Assembly (NCBI GenBank): GCA_002633005.1
Contig: NMRA01000142.1
Span: 287,356 to 351,355 of the forward strand
Direction of reading: 5' to 3'
From: Phoronis australis
Taxonomy: Eukaryota > Phoronida > Phoronidae
DNA: 64,000 nucleotides
How positions within the stretch are numbered: the first letter of the stretch is position 1; each line of letters opens with the position of its first letter. Positions 57,924 through 64,000 of the stretch are shown in pieces. The notes under the pieces were generated by a model. The model was not told the origin of the DNA, searched no databases, and saw only the letters and a program-made list of their open reading frames with translations. The translations under genes and the position numbers were made by a program.

Positions 57924-60900
57924 GTCAAATTCTGCTTTGGTTTCAAGCAGGGTGTCCTGTTCAAGGCTTTCATCTGTTGAAGTGCTTAGGCATCCTTTGT
58001 CTACAGGTTCTATTGTATCATCACAAATGGGCTGTGATATGTCTTCTGATAAGTTTCTGAGGTTCTGTTGACTGTTAGGCTTTTCAAGGTTCAATATAGC
58101 ACCATCATGAATTTTGTTTTTAGGCTCTTTTTCCAACTTATGGTCTTTTTTATCGGTGTAGATTTCCTTTTTGTCACTCAGATGAAGTTGAACCACAGCA
58201 AATTGTTGAAATTGGCTGGTTTCTTCAATTTCTGCACATGGTATCGAATTGTCATTTTGATTAATGCTAACATATTCAGCACTGTATACCAATTCTTCAA
58301 AGTTTTGCCCTGTGGTCTCCATTGTTATCATGTCATCCAGGCTGTTGTCAATCTTTGGCTGGTCATGTGTTCTGCTGTCGGTTTTGGGTAATTGGTGCCA
58401 CTCTTCTCGCAATATATCTTGTGGCAGTGGTTTGTAATCTGTCATCGTTTTGCAAGCAGCAGCATGCTGAACGTAATCTACTTCAAGACCTTCTTTGTTA
58501 ACGTGGTCATCATGTTCATCTTCTGTTTTTATCTCACCTTCAGTTGTTGTATCATTTTGTTCATCTTGTCTTTGCGATAGACCATGGTCAATATAATGTT
58601 TTTCTTCTTGAGCAGTTGTGTAAAGCCTATTGGTGGAGGCTGAAATTTGCTCTTCTGTAGTAATATACGTGTTTTCCATCTCTGTATATTCTGCAAGCCT
58701 TGCATCTGTGGTTAATTTGTTTGTGGATTGTGAACCTCCCCCACTTGCATCCATTACTTCATGGTCTTGCCATTTATCCATGTTGCCTTCTGCCTCAAAG
58801 ACTTCACAACTGGTATCAGTCTGTCCATCTATGTCTGTTACTCCGGAGTCCTTTGTTTGCCAGTTGTCAGGCTTATTTCCATTGTGCTCAATGTGGTTAT
58901 TGAAACTTGTTTCAATGGCATCAGAGTCATCTTTGTCGCCTTTTTCAGTAACCTCTAAATAGTTGTCTCCGTCATGCTTGTCAACCTTGTGCAGGTACCA
59001 TGGCTCGCTGCACCTAGCATCATTCTTATCTGTATTCACGACCTCTGCACTATCATGTACTGTTTCATTCTTCTGGTCTTTGGTCTTGGCTTGAGAATCT
59101 TTTTCAACCCTTGTGCTCTTTTTGTTATCACTATTTTCATTACATTCTCGATAGTCTTTGTCAAAATCATCATTCTCATCACCAGTTGACTCAGAAATTT
59201 TACTCAGATTCTTATTCTTGTTATCTTTCCTTGTTACCTCAAAATTGCATTCCGTTTCATCAATTGTATCTTTTGTAGCCTCAAGACACGTTTCAGAACT
59301 GGTGTCATTCTCATCATCTGTGCCCATGACCTTTGAACCTTCATAAGTGGGTGCAACATCACAATCTTTTTCTTTACCCCGTGTGCTTTCATCACGTGTG
59401 TCATCATTTTTATGATCAACCTGTACATGGATGTCTATTGTGCCTGACCAATCTTTGTACCCAGGAACAAGTTCTTCATAGTTGCCAGCAACATTGGGAC
59501 CAGTTGTATGCTGAGTATTGTTTACTTCCCCATTTTTGTGTTTCATCTCATCAGCTGCGTTGAGTTCATCGGATTCTTCTTCACATCTCATGTCATTCTG
59601 ATCGTCATTATCCTTTGATCCTTCTTCATGTTTGTAATCAAAGTAATCATCTTTGTTCAGAGATTCAGAGCCTTCATCACTCCTGGACTGTTTGTCCTTA
59701 ACCTCAATATTTGCCGCAAGCCAGCTGGTATCATCGTTATTATTAGTGGTCTCAGATCTTTCTTCACCTTTAACCTCAATATTTGCTGTAGGCCAGCTGT
59801 CATCTTTGTTATTTGTTGTCTCAGATCGTTCTTCACTTTTGTTTTTTATCTCTAAGTCTTCCTTATTCTCTCTTGTGGCTTCATACCTGTTTTCATTGCT
59901 TTCCATTGACTGATTTTCTATACCAAGTAAATTTTCATCATCTGTGTGTTTTGTTTCAAAGTCATGCATTTTGCTGTACTCGATTGCTAAGTAAACACCC
60001 TCTTCATTGTCTTTTTCATCACTATTACCTGTCACAATTGAGTCCTTTCCAGGCTTCTTTTCACGTGCTTTAGTCTCAGCAACATTTGAATTTTCTCCAT
60101 TCTCTGACTCATTCATTTGAGAATTGTGATGAACATTATTTAAGCCTTCTTCATTCTTTTTAATGGCTTGGGGGTTTTTGTCGCTGATGTATGGTTCTTG
60201 TATCACATCTGTAATCTCATCGGTATTGTTGTCTGTATTTGTATCTGTTGAACTTTCTTGTTTGGCACAGATTTCATTTTCCATATCAGTGTTTTCTGGG
60301 GTTTGACTCTGTGTTGCAGCATCCCCATATCTAGTTGTCATGTCATTGGAGTCTTGGTTGTCAGTCGTGTCCAAATGTTTGTTGTGCGTAGTACGATTCT
60401 CTCTGCTAGCCACCATTGTTTCTTCCTCATGACCACTCTCTTCTTGCTGTTTGTCAAGTGAGTCATTTGTCTCTTCCCACAGGATGTCATTTTTGTTTTC
60501 TTGGTCTTCAGCCTTTGAATCTTCTTGTATGTTGTATATGTCTTCAAATGTATTTCTCAATTCATAGTCTGTCTGGTCAGCTGTGTCCTCAGTCTGAGAA
60601 TCTTCATCATTGCCATTTGACGTGTCTGTATTTTCAGAGAGCTTTTCTTGTGCAGTTATTTCATTGTTATGGCCTGATTGTTTGGTATCATTCTCACCAT
60701 CTCCAACAATGACACCAACACTATGTATGGTGCATATCTCTTCAAATGTATTCCCCAATTCAAAGTCCTTCTGGTCAAACGTGTCTTCAGTCTGAGAATC
60801 TTTATCCTTCCTGATTGATGTGTCCGTAGTGTCAGAGAGGCTGTCATATCCGACAGTTACATCAACACTATTTTCAGGTGTGTCATACTCTCCATCTTTG

Positions 60901-63900
60901 TTTGTGTTGTCCGACTGTTCTAGTGCTTCATTAATATCATCACTTGTGTATACAGTTTCTGGTTTTTCTGCATTATCTGTATCGTCTTTGAAGGTAGCAT
61001 CCAATTCTGTTGGTCTCATATCAGTTTTACCTTGATTGTCTATACCATTGTTGTCATCTGTTTCTGCACTTTCTGTATATTTTGTTTCATTTTCCTTGTT
61101 GTGGAGAGTAGTTTCAGAAACCTTTTTACTTCTGATATCTTTCTCCGAAGCATTAGTTGTAGCTTCTGAACTATGCACATTGTCACTTTGGTCATCTCTC
61201 ACAATGCTATTTGATGTAACTCTGCATGTTGTCACCCCTTCAGCCTTGTCAGTGTTGTCTGTAGCCATGGTGTCATTTTTGTCAGCTGTGTTTGTAGCTT
61301 TGGAGCTTTCTGTCCAGACGTTATCTGTTTCGTTTTTATAAGTGTACTTTGAATTTTCCGTGTAGTCAGCATCATTTTTACTGTATGTGTCAGTTCCTTC
61401 AAGGCTCATTTCGCACCCTGCATCATGTTTTTTACTGTCCTGAGTTTCTTTAGCGCTTACTTGGTGCATTTTATCAACATTTTCTAATGCATCTCTTTGT
61501 CTTGTTTCAACCTCATAGTCTGTGGTCTTTAATGGTTGGCTGTACTTGAATTTTTCCTGTTTATTTATAGCAGAGAAATCTTTATTGCCAGCAACATATT
61601 CTTCATCTTGATCATTGTTACTTGAAGTATCTTTGTTGTAATTCTTGTCAGTTGTTTTTGAAATCATTGTACTGTCGTTCTCACGAATCACGTGAAATTC
61701 CCAAGAGCCTTCTTCATTCCTTCTGTCTTCAGTATCTCTTGTGTCATCAACGTTGTTCGTGTCATCATATTCCATGGCTTCTGAAGCTTCTTGTGTTGAT
61801 TCATCTTTGTTTGTGAGTGGAGAACGTTTTCCACACCTTCCACCATCACTGTCATTGATACGTGTAGCGTTTTCAGGCATAATGTTGTGCTTATACTCTT
61901 TGTTCATAAGCTCGTCATGTCTGTTGTCAGTGTTATTCTGATCATCGATGTCCATGTTCTTTGAAAATGCTTCTTTAGCATCATTCTCATTTTCTTTTAT
62001 CGTAATGTCAGAACGTTGTTTTTGTTTCTCGACAGCCTCTCTAGCTGTATCCGGATGTTTTAAACTTTTCTCAGAGTTGGTTTCTTTCATTTCTAGTTCT
62101 TCATCACTACTTTTACCCATGATATGTATAACATCTCCATGGTTAGTGTCACTTGGTTCCTCTTTTTCAACTATCTCTGAATCTTTGTAACTGATGGCTT
62201 CTTTCTCTGTTTCTTTGTCTCGGACAGTGAAGTCATCTTTCATTGTGGTATCTGCATCATTTTCATAACTGGAAACAGTCTCTGTTTCATCTTTTTGTCC
62301 ACTGTCTTCTTGGTCCCTTGTTTCTGTGGTCTGTTGACAGATGGCATCTTTCTTTTCTTCTTCATTTGTAATAGTATCAGGTTGCCTGGTAGCCGCATCT
62401 AAAACATCTTTATAGCTGGTGTCATAATTTTCTGTAACATCTTCACGGTCTGTAGAAGTTTGATTTTCTTTATCCATGACTTCTGAGCCATCGTGACAGG
62501 TAAGATCTTTCTGTTCTTTTCTAGAAATATGTAAGACACCTTCATTGGTGCTTTCATCCCTTTTTACTTGCTGTGTTTCCTCTGAAACTTCTTCATTTGT
62601 TGCTTCCTCTTCACATCTGTCTTCACCTTCGAAGCTGGTGTCTTCCATGCTTGCTCTTCGTGTTACCTGTGAAATTTCCTCACATGTATCGTCTGGTGCT
62701 ACCTCTTTATTTATATCTTCACCAATTTCTTGCTTGGTATCAGTGTTATCACAAACTTTTCCTACATCTTCGTAGCAAGTGTCATCCTTGTTTGCTCTTT
62801 GTGTTACTTGCGGAACTTCTTCAAGTGCTCTCTGAGCCTTTACTACCTCTTCTTTTCTGTCTTCATCAATTACTTGCTTGGTATCAGTACCATCCCAAAT
62901 TTTTCCATCATCTTTATAGCTGGTTGCTCTGTCAGTTACCACTGAAATTTCTTCGTATGCTGTAACATTCTGTGTTCCCTTATCATCCATGTCTTCAGAA
63001 ACACTTTCTTGTTTGATATAAATGTCACTAGTTGCACCTATTGTCTCTGAACCTTCGTTGTATTTGTTGTGATGACATTGTTCTGCCTCATATTTTTCAG
63101 CTGTGTTCTCATCTTCCTTAGATGTGCTGTCAACACCTTTTTCATCATCTAATACTATCTTAGACCTGGTATCAGTCACTGCTTCTGTGGTCTCTGAATC
63201 TTCTTGATAGATGACAACATCCTCTTTGTCAAGCATTTCCAAATCTTCTTGAGTCTTCTCTTGTATCGTCTTGTCATCTTTCGTAGTTGACTCCACATAT
63301 TGAAGGTACATGGCATCGCTTTCATTGTACACAGTAGTATTATCGTTTTCTTTGGAAACACCTACTGAAACTACCTGACAGATAGTTTCATCTCTCTTTT
63401 CTTGTAGTGCCGCTGAAAATTCCTCATTTCCAATATTTTCGTTAAGTTCATTGCTAGTTGTGTCTGACTGTTCTTCACTGACAATGATGCCGTCATCCTC
63501 TCTGGCAATGTTTACCAACATGTCTTCTTGCCCGATGTAACGTTCTTCGTTGTCACTGGTGTCACTGATATTTCTATCCTCTTTTTCACTGAGAGTATTG
63601 TCATCTTTCCTGGGGATTTCAGAAATGTTTTCATTGCTGGCATTCTCCTGATCTGTATTCTCAACTGTCCCTATCTCCATAATATTGTCCTTGTCTTTTG
63701 GCCTCTTTTCTGTGGCCTCAGAGGCCTCTGAACTATATTGATGTTCTCTGTCTGCCTCATAGTTTCCTGTTGTCTCTTCTACTTCTTCAGACTTATATAC
63801 AATCTCGTCATTTTTGTCACCAGATCCTTTTGATAATCTGTTATCACTTTCAAAATCTTTATCAGCCTTATTGGCACTATCGAACATGAGTATTGGGTCA

Positions 63901-64000
63901 TCTTTGCCAGATTCTTTTGAATGTTTTTGTCTGTCGTTCAGGTCTTCAGCCGTGTACATGACTGGTGAACATTCTTTGCCTTGGGCAACATCTTTGAAAT
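56693..64000 (-). CDS. Giant acidic repeat protein, N-terminal part (open at window edge)
   Basis: The frame is open through the right edge: 13 codons upstream of the ATG at 63959 are sense (FKDVAQGKECSP), so that ATG need not be the start. About 2,000 residues are Asp/Glu/Lys/Ser/Thr-rich with little Pro, Trp or aromatic content, with loose repeats such as DDTCEEISQVTRRA, NDDTSWLAANIEVK and TDTSNGNDEDSQTEDT. The frame runs into nonsense only beyond the N at 56692. With the duplicate removed, the visible gene is about 16.6 kb of continuous coding DNA, over 5,500 codons, without an intron. Function unknown. Confidence 0.8.

Noticed and set aside
46100-63889. Many plus-strand open frames rich in Leu, Cys, Phe and Ser, several nearly identical
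   Set aside because: They are antisense shadows of the acidic repeat gene, repeat with its period and have no codon or motif support of their own.

Overview
This is eukaryotic animal DNA: long introns with GT-AG splice sites, abundant transposon debris, microsatellites and assembly gaps (N runs at 23373-23514 and 38320-38336; single N at 22488 and 56692). The gene content (apolipoprotein-D-like lipocalins, a TERT N-terminus), the 3-4% difference between two apparent haplotype copies, and transposon types common in invertebrate deuterostomes fit a highly polymorphic marine invertebrate such as amphioxus. That taxon is an inference, not a demonstration.

Left part (1-36 kb): three tandem paralogous lipocalin genes, all on the minus strand. 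A is 1122-2511 with its last exon off the left edge; B is 13072-21751; C is 31654-34368. Each reads as signal-peptide exon, GxW exon, 83-bp exon and C-terminal exon with matching phases; C gives 193 aa and B 186 aa. The units differ by insertions. A Ty3/gypsy-type LTR retrotransposon (2994-8403) sits upstream of A, and its empty site survives in C. Intron 3 of B has grown to about 7 kb by transposon insertion, including a TTAA-flanked DNA transposon nested in an array of CTCF-like motifs.

Middle (27-45 kb): a gene whose exons I identify as the N-terminal (TEN) domain and linker of telomerase reverse transcriptase (TERT), plus strand, 38886-45294. A decayed copy of its 5' end (27.34-29.34 kb) lies beyond lipocalin B. 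The duplicated block was therefore lipocalin plus divergent TERT 5' end: B with pseudo-TERT, and C with TERT. The catalytic half of TERT is not in the window; a giant antisense gene follows instead.

Right part (46-64 kb): one continuous minus-strand coding region of more than 5,500 codons, open at the right edge, encoding an acidic, Ser/Thr-rich protein with three repeat systems: about 70-aa units, a 193-aa higher-order unit and 54-aa units alternating in two types. The assembly breaks it at a single N (56692) flanked by two near-identical 1.2-kb copies, most simply two haplotype contigs that failed to merge. I do not recognise the family.

The rest is transposon remnants: hAT-like MITEs, a Penelope-like GIY-YIG fragment with hammerhead-ribozyme core, a LINE ORF1 fragment, foldback MITEs and a CXC-domain fragment.
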